Positions 55,246 through 64,000 of a stretch of 64,000 nt of DNA are shown here, in pieces. Source of the DNA: Heterohyrax brucei (Eukaryota > Chordata > Mammalia > Hyracoidea > Procaviidae); the NCBI GenBank assembly GCA_028571685.1, contig CM053156.1, positions 84,075,049 through 84,139,048 on the forward strand. Direction: 5' to 3'. The notes under the pieces were generated by a model. The model had not been told where the DNA came from. It made no database searches and worked only from the letters and a program-made list of their open reading frames with translations. The number at the start of each line of letters is the position of its first letter. Position 1 is the stretch's first letter. The translations under genes and the position numbers were made by a program.

Positions 55246-56699
55246 CAGCAAGACATGCTTGTATACCATGAACCTTTGGCACGTGCTAAACTGCTATACA
55301 GTCTTCCGAGGAAAAGGGGAGTTGACTACAAGCGTCTAGCAATGAGTAGTACTCTTGAGACTCTATGTTGGTGCTTAGTTCAATGACAAGTCATCTGCTG
55401 TAAATGTGCAGGCATTATACTGCTGCTGTCACTCCGCCTTCTTCTTTTGGCCCTCCATTTATCACTCTGGAAGCTTTTGTTACACTCCTCACATGCCCAA
55501 ACATTTCCCCTTCTCAGTTTTCTCCCGAATTGGGAATCACTGACCCTATAAAACATTCATTTACTCAAGCCCTAAATTCCTCACTATACATCTTGAAATA
55601 AGAATAAATCTTTTCTTCTTAGTCATTGATATCGTAGGAAAAGAGAAAAAAGGTGAGCTTAAATCATTCTGTAATAAACTGCCGATGTCTGCCTTCCTAT
55701 TTTTATATCAATTTAATGAATAAAGGAATTTCAAAAAGCCAGAGAATATTGTCTAAAAAACTGACGTGGGAGAAAGCTATATCTCTGGGCATCAAAAAGA
55801 TTAGCTTTGTTATTGGATACATTAAACAAAAACCCTAGCTTAGAAGGATTTCACAGCCAACACATACCAGGAATACCCCTCCACTCAGAAAGAAGCATCA
55901 GGTGGAATAACCAGACACCAGATCCAGTTACTAAGGTGGGACAGGGGAGGGCAGACGCTACCTTTGTGAAGTTTTCCAAAATGGTGGTCACTGGATACTG
56001 TGGACACTTCCTGTGGAAGTGGAGTCATATCATGCATGCAAAATCTGCTTTATAGCACATCTGAGAATCTAACAATGACATGCCACCTGATTCTTCAACA
56101 CATGCTAATGTCTCCTGACTTCTTTTGTTACACTCACACCCCTATATCGAGGTAACAGAAACGTAGCCTTTAGAAGAATAAAAATAAACCCTGAAGGCAA
56201 GAATTCAGAATTCATCATTCCATCTTCACCTTTATCACAAAGGACTATGTGTAAAAACTTTCAACACACTGTAAACAATTCAAGGATCTTCAAGGATAAC
56301 TTTGATGCTGTGTGGTTTTTGCCATTTGTGCTTTCTGGCTTTACCCCTAAACTCATGTGAGAGGCAACCCCACTCTATCCGTCCTGAGAAAGTGCTTCCC
56401 CTGCTTCTCAAGTCAGGAAGCCCAAAGACTGTGCTGTCTGTGACAGCAGGCAGGACTGTATGCTTAAAGCCCAGCACAGTACCTGAGACATAATAAAATA
56501 GGTAGTCAATAAATATTTAGTCAGTGAATGAATGTAGCAGGAATCAAAATGGATGTACTGGCTTAAGAGCTAAGATTAAGACGGGAAGAGGAGATGGATC
56601 AAATTCAGTGCGCATCAGCGAGGCAAAGGCTGAATAAAGTCTGATCCCATTGCACTACACATCACACTATAGGCTGTCGTGTGGCTATTTAAAGAAATG
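55246..56699. other. low-repeat block, no gene supported
   Basis: A MIR/L2-type end lies at 56465-56530 ('gcacagtacctgagacataataaaataggtagtcaataaata'). No exon could be argued for the rest. Confidence 0.5.
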
Positions 56700-57115
56700 G
56701 AGTGACTATTAAAAAGAGTAGACTTGATGATCTGACGGACTGGAGGGTCCCTGAAAGACATGGCCTCTGTTAGCCCAGAGCTGAGACTATTCCTGAAGCC
56801 GACTCTTCAGACAAAGATTGGACTGGAGCATAAGACCTATAAAATGATCCTGGCAAAGAGTGTGCTTCTTGGCTTAAGTAGACACAGGAGGCTAACTGGA
56901 CAGCTCCCGTCCAGAGGTGAGATGAGAGGGCAGAAGGGTACTGGAGCTGACTGAACGGACATGGGAAACACAGAGCAGAAAGGAGGAGTGTGCTGTCACA
57001 GGGTGAGGAGAGCAGAGAGAGTTACAGAGCAGGTATGTGCAAGTTGCTGTATGACAAATTGACTTAGATTGTAAATTTTCCCTTAAAGCACAATAAAATA
57101 TTTTTAAATAAATAA
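56700..57115 (+). mobile_element. L1 3' end
   Basis: 'agagtgtgcttcttggctta', 'gaggagtgtgctgtcacagggtgaggagagcag', 'gtaaattttcccttaaagcacaataaaat' and an AAATA-rich tail. Related to 15986-16252 and 58845-59170. Confidence 0.9.
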
Positions 57116-57129
57116 AATAAATAGAGTGA

Positions 57130-57250
57130 ATATATGTATTGGTGTGCACACGTATACATATATGTATATACATACGTGTGCAAATTTTTGTGTGTGTATA
57201 CGTATATGTATGTACATACATATATGTACATACACATGCACACACCTGTG
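57130..57250. repeat. alternating purine-pyrimidine tract (TATG/CATA)
   Basis: About 120 bp dominated by ta, tg, ca and cg steps. It contains a 16-bp perfect palindrome, tatacatatatgtata, near 57158-57173. It lies just after an L1 tail, the usual birthplace of such repeats. The overlapping frames at 56892-57391 are low-complexity translations of it. Confidence 0.9.
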
Positions 57251-57454
57251 TTTACACATATAACACGCTGTTACTTCTCCAAGGTCTGTTTTGGAGTTAA
57301 AAACAAAAATTTCAGGAAAACAAAAACGGCATGCCACCATGTATGTAAAAACAATAAAATGATGCCAAGTTACCACTACTGCCTGTTCTGATCAGGACCA
57401 CAATCACATGGACTCATAGAATGGGAGAAAACTGTGGAACATTAAAGTCCTAAA

Positions 57455-57890
57455 ACAAAAAAACTAGGCTTACTGGACCAGTTGAGCTCAGAGGACTCTT
57501 TGAGACCACTACCCTAAGACACTCTTTAAACCCAGAACCGAAACTAGGCTCTACAGTCACCTCATAACTAAATAACACATTGGCTCGCAAAACAAAGAAT
57601 ATCCCCTGTGAGTATTGGGCTTCTTTAAAAAAAAAAAAGGAAAAAGAAAATCAGCCAGATGAGACCAAGTGGTCAACAGTTACTTTGAAACAAGTGTGAG
57701 GCGACAAGGGTGGCCAGGTGGCAAAGCAGATTAATAGAAGCAGAACAATCAAACAGAAACCACGAGAAGGGTCACACATTGTGAAGAATGCAACCTATGT
57801 CACTGAACAATTTGTGTAGACATGCTTAAATGAGAACCTAAACTGCTGTGTAAACCTTAACCCAAAACAATAAAATATTATTTAAACAGA
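57455..57890 (+). mobile_element. L1-type 3' UTR remnant (family C-like)
   Basis: 'actaggcttactggacc', 'acactctttaaacccagaaccgaaac', 'gaagaatgcaacctatgtcactgaac', 'ctgtgtaaaccttaacccaaaacaataaaat'. Its end parallels 62650-63010 and the other L1 3' ends. Confidence 0.6.
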
Positions 57891-57896
57891 CACATG

Positions 57897-57916
57897 CACA
57901 CACACACACACACAAG
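57897..57916. repeat. (CA)n microsatellite
   Basis: About ten CA units following the A-rich LINE tail. Confidence 0.9.
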
Positions 57917-58455
57917 AATCCCATGTTCTTTCCAAGGACATGTGTACATACATACAAACAGATGGCTAGTGTATTCATAGCAGAAGTTACCCTAAGGAGA
58001 GAGAGTCAGAGGATGCCTTAGCGGTATGTGTGATTTTTGTCTTTGTTATGTAGAGAATGTAGGGTCTGTAAGGTCACTGTGAATCAGGTTGATTTGGGGC
58101 TAAGGAACACGGGACAGGTGATAACCGCCCAGGTCATCTGAAAACGAGAGTGCGCCTGGGCTCAGCACCACTAGCATCCTCTCCATCGTTGGCAAAGGCC
58201 AAGCTGCCCCAGGAAAGGCCTGCTGCCAGTGCCAGGTCCTCCACGCACGTCCGCACACCCTTCCTTGCTGTCAGAGCTCCCTTTCATGCCTCGAACTCTG
58301 AATCAGCCTCTCTCGTTCCCACCGCACTGATTCAAGACTGTGCCTGTCTGTCTCTTTCTCAGTCCAGCCTGTGCCCTCTCCCAGAACCCCACTTGGGCAC
58401 AGCTCCCGGACCTGCTAATCCAACAGTGTGTGGTTGTAACATGGCGATCAACAGT
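57917..58455. other. no gene supported; relatively GC-rich 58130-58430
   Basis: The 58130-58430 part is GC-rich for this window and holds a 115-codon frame (58150-58497) without a canonical ATG at its start and without a recognised domain. It runs into the SINE at 58456. Confidence 0.45.
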
Positions 58456-58616
58456 AAAGCCAACGATTGCCAGGGAGTCAATTCCAACATACAGTGACCC
58501 TATAGGACAGGGTAGAACTGCCGCGTAGAGTTTCCAAGTAGTTCCTGGGGGATCTGAACTGCCAACCTCCTGGTTAACAGTTGTAGCACTTAACCACTAG
58601 GCCACTAGGCTTCTGT
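58456..58616 (-). mobile_element. AfroSINE with 10-bp target duplication
   Basis: Antisense full-length copy, flanked by gatcaacagt at 58446-58455 and 58617-58626 (perfect). Contains 'gggagtcaattccaacatacagtgaccc' and 'gcacttaaccactaggccactagg'. Confidence 0.97.
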
Positions 58617-58669
58617 GATCAACAGTGTGGGGGTGAAACTGAAAGCCACTGGTGATTTTCTAAAATACA

Positions 58670-58840
58670 ACAACAAAAAAAGAAACCTCTGTGCTATCAC
58701 GTTGGTTCTGACTCATAGCAACCCTGTAGGACAGAGTAGAACTGCTCCACAGAGTTTTCAAGGAGTGCCTGGAGGATCCCGAGTGCCTGGAGGATCCCAA
58801 CTGCCAACTTAGCTGCTGAACTTGCTGCCAGGCCAGAGCT
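58670..58840 (-). mobile_element. AfroSINE with internal 18-bp tandem duplication
   Basis: Antisense: 'tcacgttggttctgactcatagc', 'ggacagagtagaactgctcc'. The 18-mer gagtgcctggaggatccc occurs twice in direct succession (58763-58780, 58781-58798). The head is decayed. Confidence 0.9.
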
Positions 58841-58844
58841 GAAA

Positions 58845-59170
58845 CCAGTACTGAAGCCAACACTTCACGTAAAGATTGGACTGGACTCTGGAACCCAGAC
58901 TGATGCAGGTGGTATATGTACTTTATGGTTTCGTATACATATGAGCCTATCCAACTGGTTCCTCTTTAGAGGGAAGAGAAGAGGATGGAGAGGAGAGGAC
59001 GAGTGTTGGTTGAATGGATACTGGAAGTAAAGAGTGGAAAAAAAGAGTGTGCTGTCACAGGGTGAGGAGAGCAGATAGAGTTGCGCAAAGGCGGGTGCTC
59101 AGATTTTCATATGGCAAATCGACTTGGGTTGTAAACTTTTACTCAATCACAAAAATAAAAACCGCATCTT
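58845..59170 (+). mobile_element. L1 3' end
   Basis: 'gattggactggactctggaacccagactgatgcagg', 'gagtgtgctgtcacagggtgaggagagcag', 'gtaaacttttactcaatcacaaaaataaaaac'. It is the intact counterpart of the L1 split at 39073. Confidence 0.95.
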
Positions 59171-59326
59171 AAAACTTACCAAAAAAAAAGTGTCTAGGGT
59201 ATGTGGGGTTCTTACTCTCAGAGTTCCTCCAATCTGTGTCAGCAGCAAGCCCTTTTCTTCTTTTTATGACTTTGAATTTTATTCCATATTTTTCTCCTGT
59301 TCTGTCCGGGACCCTCTGTTGTGATC

Positions 59327-59441
59327 GCTGCCCAAGGTTGTTAATCTTGAAGGAAGCAGACTGCCACATCTGGTGGGTTAGAACTGCTGACCCTGTGGTT
59401 AGCAGCTGAGTGTCTAACTGCTGCATCACCAGGGTGCCTTC
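59327..59441 (-). mobile_element. AfroSINE 5' part
   Basis: Antisense: 'gaaggaagcagactgccacatc', 'gtggttagcagctgagtgtctaactgctgcatcaccaggg'. The body and tail are missing. Confidence 0.9.
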
Positions 59442-61003
59442 AAAACAAGGATGCCATAGGAGCCTCTAAACAAGAAGTGATAGAGCACAGACTTCTGGGA
59501 AAAACGGTCACCAAATTTGTTAATTAACTTCCCAGGCATATTCATGTGTTGTCTTAGTTCATCTTCATAGGAGCCTTCTGAGACCATTTCTGTTTGTATT
59601 CTCACTTCATAAATGAAAAAACATCAAGCCATAGGAGGATTAACAAACCCACCTGAACTCACAGAATCAGTAACGTGAAAAAAAAGAGTTAAACATCCAG
59701 GCGCTCTCACCCCAGGGCACTTGCTGGTTACCAACACCTTTTCTCAGCTTTCCCACCACCATAGGTAGGAGCGAAAGGCACTGTGAGGTCCTCAAAGTCC
59801 TCATCTGGAGCCATCACGGAAGAGATACTTGCAGGCTAGATTGCAGAAGCCTCAAAATTTAAACTAAGGTGCTTGGATGTTGAAGGCTTGTGAGTTGAAT
59901 GCTATTATAAGTTCTGGGCTTTGGGAAGATTAATGTGGTACAATGGATTGGAGAGGAGAGAAAGAAAGAGACCATTTGAAAGTTCTCTATTAAAACAGCC
60001 CAAGCATGACATGATAAGGGCTTAAACTTGGGAGCAGAAAAAGAAAAGTAGGCATTTGAGATTGCTTCAGAAGAACACCTCCTCTGCCCATTCTGTGCGT
60101 TCGGTTCATGTTTCCAGGCTGTATTTTTCCTTCCACCAGAAGTAAAGCTCTTCTCTCCCTTCTAGAACTGGTGCCGTCTGAAATCCCTTCCACTCTATTT
60201 CTCTCAAGTTTGTTGAGTTTAGCATTAAACAATGGTGCAATTATACATTATGAGGCTTCATAAATACTCTCAGCAGCTCTGAAGCACAAGGAAGTTGGTG
60301 ATTCAGAGCAGGGAGCATTAAGGTTAATTATCTAATAATTTATTACAGTGAGTGTATCTATAGACATTTTGACTTTCCCTAATTGTGAGGTTGAGCCAAT
60401 TCAACAACACTTTGTTCATATTCCAGCTGTGGGGACACATCTAGGGGGACCTTTTCTGTGATTTACCAACCTCTTGCTTTACCCTTGAGCACAGGGCCCC
60501 TTCATGCAGAGCTGGAAAGATCAGTGGTTCTGCAGACTCCACAGACAGGTTTAGTAAAGATTTCCCTTAATACAACTGTGCACCTAGCGGCCTCTGCTGC
60601 ATCGCTGAGTGTGGCATTCAGAGGCACTAGAAACAAGTGGTACTAATGTGATTTGATACGTCAGGAAGCAGCTGTTGTGGCCACAGGTCATTTTCTGTGG
60701 TTGGGGGAGACTGGGAACCAGGGAAGGTGGGAATGCTAGAGCACAGGCAGAATTGGAGTGAAATGGCTAAGAGAACAGTCAAGCCACATTTGAAGCAACC
60801 TTAATCAGAGAGTAATAGTAGAAGCCACCAACCATTCATCAGTGGAAGCTTGTTTGATGCTGTTATACTGAACAGGCTTTAGCAGAGTTTTCATTCTAAG
60901 GCAAACAAGGAAGACAGGCCTGGCAATCCATGTGATACATACAAGACACTCAATGAACAACCGTTATTGTTATTTTCATTTAAGAGGTCCCGTTGTTGGA
61001 AAT
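59442..61003. other. low-repeat block, no gene supported
   Basis: About 1.5 kb without a recognised element. Frames up to 80 codons on either strand show no domain. The run at 60240-60400 is AT-rich and repeat-free. Confidence 0.5.
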
Positions 61004-61180
61004 TAGAAACCCTCGTGGCGTAGTGGTCAAGTGCTATGGCTGCTAACAAAAAGGTCAACAGTTCAAAACCACCAGGGGCTCCTTGGAAACTTTATAGGGC
61101 AGTTCTACTGTCTGTAGGGTCGCTATAAGTCAGAATCAACTCAGTGGCAGTGGGGTTCTTTTTGTTTGGGTTGGTGGAAA
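61004..61180 (+). mobile_element. AfroSINE, cluster member 1
   Basis: 'gaaaccctcgtggcgtagtggtcaagtgctatggctgctaac', 'gtagggtcgctataagtcagaatcaactcagtgg' and a T/G-rich tail. Close to consensus. Confidence 0.97.
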
Positions 61181-61182
61181 AG

Positions 61183-61345
61183 TGGATCCCTGTGCCATAG
61201 TGGTTAAGAACTGGGCTACTAACCAAAAGTGCAGCAGTTTGAATCTACCAGCTGCTTCTTGGAAGTCCTACAGGCAGTTCTATCTGTCTTATAGGGTGGC
61301 TATGGGTCAGAACCGACTATCAGCAGCCCCGGGTTTTATGGGTGG
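61183..61345 (+). mobile_element. AfroSINE, cluster member 2
   Basis: Starts immediately after the tail of member 1: 'ggatccctgtgccatagtggttaagaactgggctactaacc', 'gtggctatgggtcagaaccgactatcagc'. Confidence 0.95.
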
Positions 61346-61447
61346 TACAAAAGTTAAACACTCAGCTGCTAACCAAAAAGTTGTTGGTTTGAACCCACCC
61401 ATTGGTTCTGCAGAAGAAAGACCTGGTGTTCTGCTCCCATAAAGATT
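61346..61447 (+). mobile_element. AfroSINE long variant, cluster member 3, 5' half
   Basis: 'gtacaaaagttaaacactcagctgctaacc', 'gtttgaacccacccattggttctgcagaagaaagacctggtgttctgctcccataaag'. It breaks off and resumes at about 61673 with the matching continuation. Confidence 0.85.
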
Positions 61448-61672
61448 CAAACCAAAAAACAAAAATTAAAACCAAAGCCATTGATGTCAAGTCAATTCCA
61501 ACTCACAGGAATGCTATAAAACAGAGACAAATTGTCCCATAGGATTTCCAAGATTGCAGTTTTTGTGGAAGCAGACTAGTGCATCCTTCATCTCTGTGGC
61601 ACCTGGTGAGTTCAAGCTGCAGATCTTTAGATTAGTCAACCAGTACTTTAATTACGGCATAACCAGAACTTC
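61448..61672 (-). mobile_element. AfroSINE nested inside member 3
   Basis: Antisense long variant: 'aaaaccaaagccattgatgtcaagtcaattcc', 'ttgtggaagcagactagtgcatcc', 'ccagtactttaattacggcataacc'. Opposite orientation to its host. Confidence 0.9.
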
Positions 61673-61793
61673 TTTCTGTAAAGATCACAGCCTAGAAAAT
61701 CAACCCCATGAGGCCGTTCTACTCTTCGTTATGGGGTCACTATCAGTCATAATCAGATGGATGACACCTGACAAGAACACAGCATCAGTACTG
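61673..61793 (+). mobile_element. AfroSINE member 3, 3' half
   Basis: 'ctgtaaagatcacagcctagaaaatc', 'gaggccgttctactcttcg', 'ggggtcactatcagtcataatcag', and an end 'gacacctgacaagaac'. It completes the element interrupted at 61447. Confidence 0.85.
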
Positions 61794-62194
61794 TTGTTGT
61801 TGTTGAAGGCCCTAATACCTCCCCCATCCAGTTCTCAATCCATGTCCGTTTTCTAAATATCAGAGGCTGTGGCAAGGGGATGCATTTCGTGGTTTCTGAT
61901 TCTTAGCATCTCTTTGTAACCAATAGAAAGACCCAGAGATGTTTAAAGCAGCAACAATTACAGAGAAGGGGCAGACTTTGGCCTTTTGATCAGATACCTG
62001 GGTACCACTATTCAATCCTTGACAGCACATGGTCTAAACTAGGCCCTTTCTGTCCTGGTGATGGGCTTAGCTATAGCTGGTAGAGAATTTAGTCTTTCTG
62101 AGTATGAGAACTTGCTCATTCACTTACAGTATAAAACTTACCTTCCAAAGCTCATTCATTTCGTTGAATTCCACCATAACCTGTAAGACTCATG
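61794..62194. other. no feature seen
   Basis: A short (TTG)n run lies at about 61790-61805. Nothing else recognised. Confidence 0.45.
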
Positions 62195-62290
62195 TCCCTG
62201 ACCAAGGTATTGTTAGCAGCCCCACTTTCCAAATGGGAAAGCTGAGGCTACATGAGATTAAGTGACTTGGTCTCATGTCCCTTGGTGCAT
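62195..62290 (-). mobile_element. MIR SINE, antisense
   Basis: 'ccccactttccaaatgggaaagctgaggctacatgagattaagtgacttgg' is the MIR core in reverse. Confidence 0.75.
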
Positions 62291-62649
62291 AGAAAAAAAC
62301 ATGAATCCACGAAGCTTGACTTCTAGGCTTTCCTTCTCGTAATGATCCATGGTCTCAGAAATATCTAGGTCAACTGACGTAACATAGTTGCTAAAGAAAA
62401 TGTTCTACATTCTATTTTGGTGAGTAGCATCTAAAAGCCTGTGACTAGACGTCTGAGATGCTCCACTGGTCCCACCCTGTCTGGAGCAAGGAAGAATGAA
62501 GAAAACCAGACACAGGGACAGATTTGTCCAAATGACCTAGGGACCACAGTTACCACAGCCTCCACCAGACTGAGTCCAGCACAACCAGACAGTGCCTAGT
62601 GCCATCACTGATTGCTCCGACAGGGATCACATAGAGGGTCCCTGACAGG
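62291..62649. other. no feature seen
   Basis: No recognised repeat or frame. Confidence 0.45.
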
Positions 62650-63010
62650 AGCTGCAGAAAAATTCTAACTCACAAAAAAAGACCAGACTTACTGGCCTGA
62701 AAGAGACGGAAGAAATCCAAGAGTCAGGATGCCCTTTTAGCTCGGTAATGAAGCTCCTGAGGTTCATCCTTCAGCCAAAGATTCGACAGGTACATGAAAC
62801 AAAACAAGTGGGCAAACCAGCCTAAAGCAGGGACGGGCAACAGGGTGGGATAGGAAAGCTGGCAATGAGGAACCCGAGGGTAAAATGTGGAGTGTTGGCA
62901 TGCCATGGGTTGGCAACAAATGTCACAAAACAATATGGGTCTTGTTTAACGAGAAACTAGTTTGCCCTGTAAACCTTCATCTAAAGTACATTTAGAAGAA
63001 AAAGAAAGAA
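62650..63010 (+). mobile_element. L1-type 3' UTR remnant
   Basis: 'aaagaccagacttactggcc', 'ggtgggataggaaagctggcaatgaggaacccgagggtaaaatgtggagtg', 'aacgagaaactagtttgccctgtaaaccttcatctaaagtac'. The end parallels the other L1 3' ends ('gtaaactttcacctaaag'). Confidence 0.6.
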
Positions 63011-63757
63011 AATTGGGCCATGAATTACCTACGCAATTAAAAATTAACAATAAGGAAAGACTCAGGCTGTTGGAAGTAACCTCAGGCTGCTTGGAGCTAA
63101 AAGGAATCTGCTTGATCTACACAGCGCTAAAATAAACAGGAGCAAATAAGAAAAAGACATACTCAACCACCTTTCAAATATAAAACAAAGGGGTAAGAAA
63201 CAAGCTGATTGAATGTTTTTTGTTTGTTTGTTTTTGTGGGTTTTTTTTTTTTTTTTTTTTTTTTGCTTTTAACTGGCTGTGTCCCATATACACAGGGTAA
63301 TTATCATTTCCCTAAAATACCATCATGTCATTGAATGATCTTACGACGTGAAAAACAGGTTTGGCACAATTGTTGCATATTGTTGGGAAATTATCATCAA
63401 CTTTCTTTTCTCTTTGAAAAACTATTTCACAATGACACTGATGAGTTCTGTTGTTTTTCATCTAATACCTTCACCCAGTTTAAATCCATCACCAGCACAA
63501 AGTCCTTGAAGTGTGACATTAATGGTAGAAACATGGTGCGTGAGACAGAGCACTGTAACTAAAGCGGGGTTCTGCTCAAGTAACACCATGTGGGCAATTG
63601 CAGAGCCCCTGGGAACGTCCCATGCGGTGTGCTCAGCGCTGCATCTGGCCTCCCAGCTCCACTTCCTAACTTGTGCTGTGAGTGAAATGCGGCCCCCAGC
63701 TCTCCAAAGCAGCTTGCTGAAGACCTGCAGACACGTGGGTCAGTTGCATGCTTATAA
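63011..63757. other. low-repeat sequence; T24 tract
   Basis: A run of 24 T lies at 63241-63264, preceded by (GTTT)n at 63215-63235. It could be the tail of an antisense retroelement, but the sequence after it ('gcttttaactggctgtg') was not recognised. Frames at 63335-63562 and 63513-63764 have no identified domain. Confidence 0.5.
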
Positions 63758-63985
63758 AAAGTAACCAGTTGTCCCTCAGCTGATTCTGACTCATGGCAAC
63801 CTCACGCATGTCACCGGAGAACCAGGCAGAACCCAGCCAAATGAATGAGCTTTAGAAAGCAAGAACTGGTAGACGAAAGACAAAGCTGTATACTGTGTAA
63901 GGTTTTTGATGACCAGTCTCTCTCCTTCTGGGTGGCAACCAAGCTTGTGGACAGTTTGCACCTCCCAGGTACTCCTGTATAAGTG
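63758..63985 (-). mobile_element. AfroSINE long variant, decayed
   Basis: Antisense: 'accagttgtccctcagctgattctgactcatggc', 'gtttttgatgaccagtctctctccttctgggtggcaacc', 'gtactcctg'. Strongly diverged in the middle. Confidence 0.6.
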
Positions 63986-64000
63986 GTTTCAGACCCACAG

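Noticed and set aside
57104..57391. Overlapping frames rich in Tyr, His, Val and Cys on both strands
   Set aside because: Translations of the alternating TATG/CATA tract; low complexity.
58150..58497. 115-residue frame in relatively GC-rich DNA
   Set aside because: It has no ATG at its start, no recognised domain and runs into a SINE. The block is too CpG-poor to call a CpG island.
63241..63264. T24 tract as the tail of an antisense retrogene
   Set aside because: No open frame, gene-like sequence or target duplication was found on the expected side.
1..64000. CRISPR arrays, operons, riboswitches, integrase/attachment sites or phage genes
   Set aside because: The sequence is a mammalian nuclear repeat landscape. 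The dispersed direct and inverted repeats are retroelements without regular spacers.

Overview
The window is nuclear DNA from a placental mammal of the clade Afrotheria. The diagnostic signal is dozens of copies of a tRNA-headed SINE (AfroSINE) on both strands. These copies sit among fragments of an RTE/BovB-like LINE that shares the SINE 3' end, and among L1 LINEs with a 3' UTR recurring many times here. AfroSINEs are known only from Afrotheria. The density of RTE and AfroSINE would fit an elephant or another paenungulate, but the species cannot be fixed from this window.

No host protein-coding gene, tRNA, rRNA or CpG island can be supported. Every long or repeated reading frame found lies in a retroelement, antisense to one, or in a duplicated block. 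The window reads as an intergenic or deep intronic repeat landscape.

Layout. 0-2.5 kb: an antisense LTR, then low-repeat sequence. 2.5-6.6 kb: a rearranged RTE cluster with a 304-bp inverted duplication and two chimeric insertions. 7.8-15 kb: SINEs, RTE pieces, an old interrupted L1 and a hAT transposon remnant. 15.5-22 kb: L1 3' ends, two LTRs, L2. 22.6-24.2 kb: the longest RTE copy, with reverse transcriptase remnants. 24.8-32.2 kb: SINEs, an L1 3' UTR, RTE pieces, a MaLR-type LTR and an antisense old L1. 33.3-36.1 kb: a 5'-truncated L1. 37.1-39.6 kb: a densely nested block (hAT, then LTR, then SINE; and L1, then LTR). 42.3-48.6 kb: a near-complete but dead L1. 48.6-56.7 kb: low-repeat DNA with scattered SINE, RTE and L2. 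56.7-59.4 kb: three L1 3' ends and SINEs. 59.4-64 kb: a low-repeat block, then a SINE cluster.

The window records how these elements work together. L1 supplied its own copies. RTE appears to have mobilised AfroSINEs and a second SINE with a tRNA-Gly-like head, because all three end in nearly the same sequence. Later insertions landed in older ones, which gives a relative order of events. The most unusual observations are the inverted duplication at 4.8/6.2 kb and a set of 21-67 bp SINE-tail insertions flanked by short duplications. Element boundaries were read by eye and are approximate unless a target-site duplication is given.
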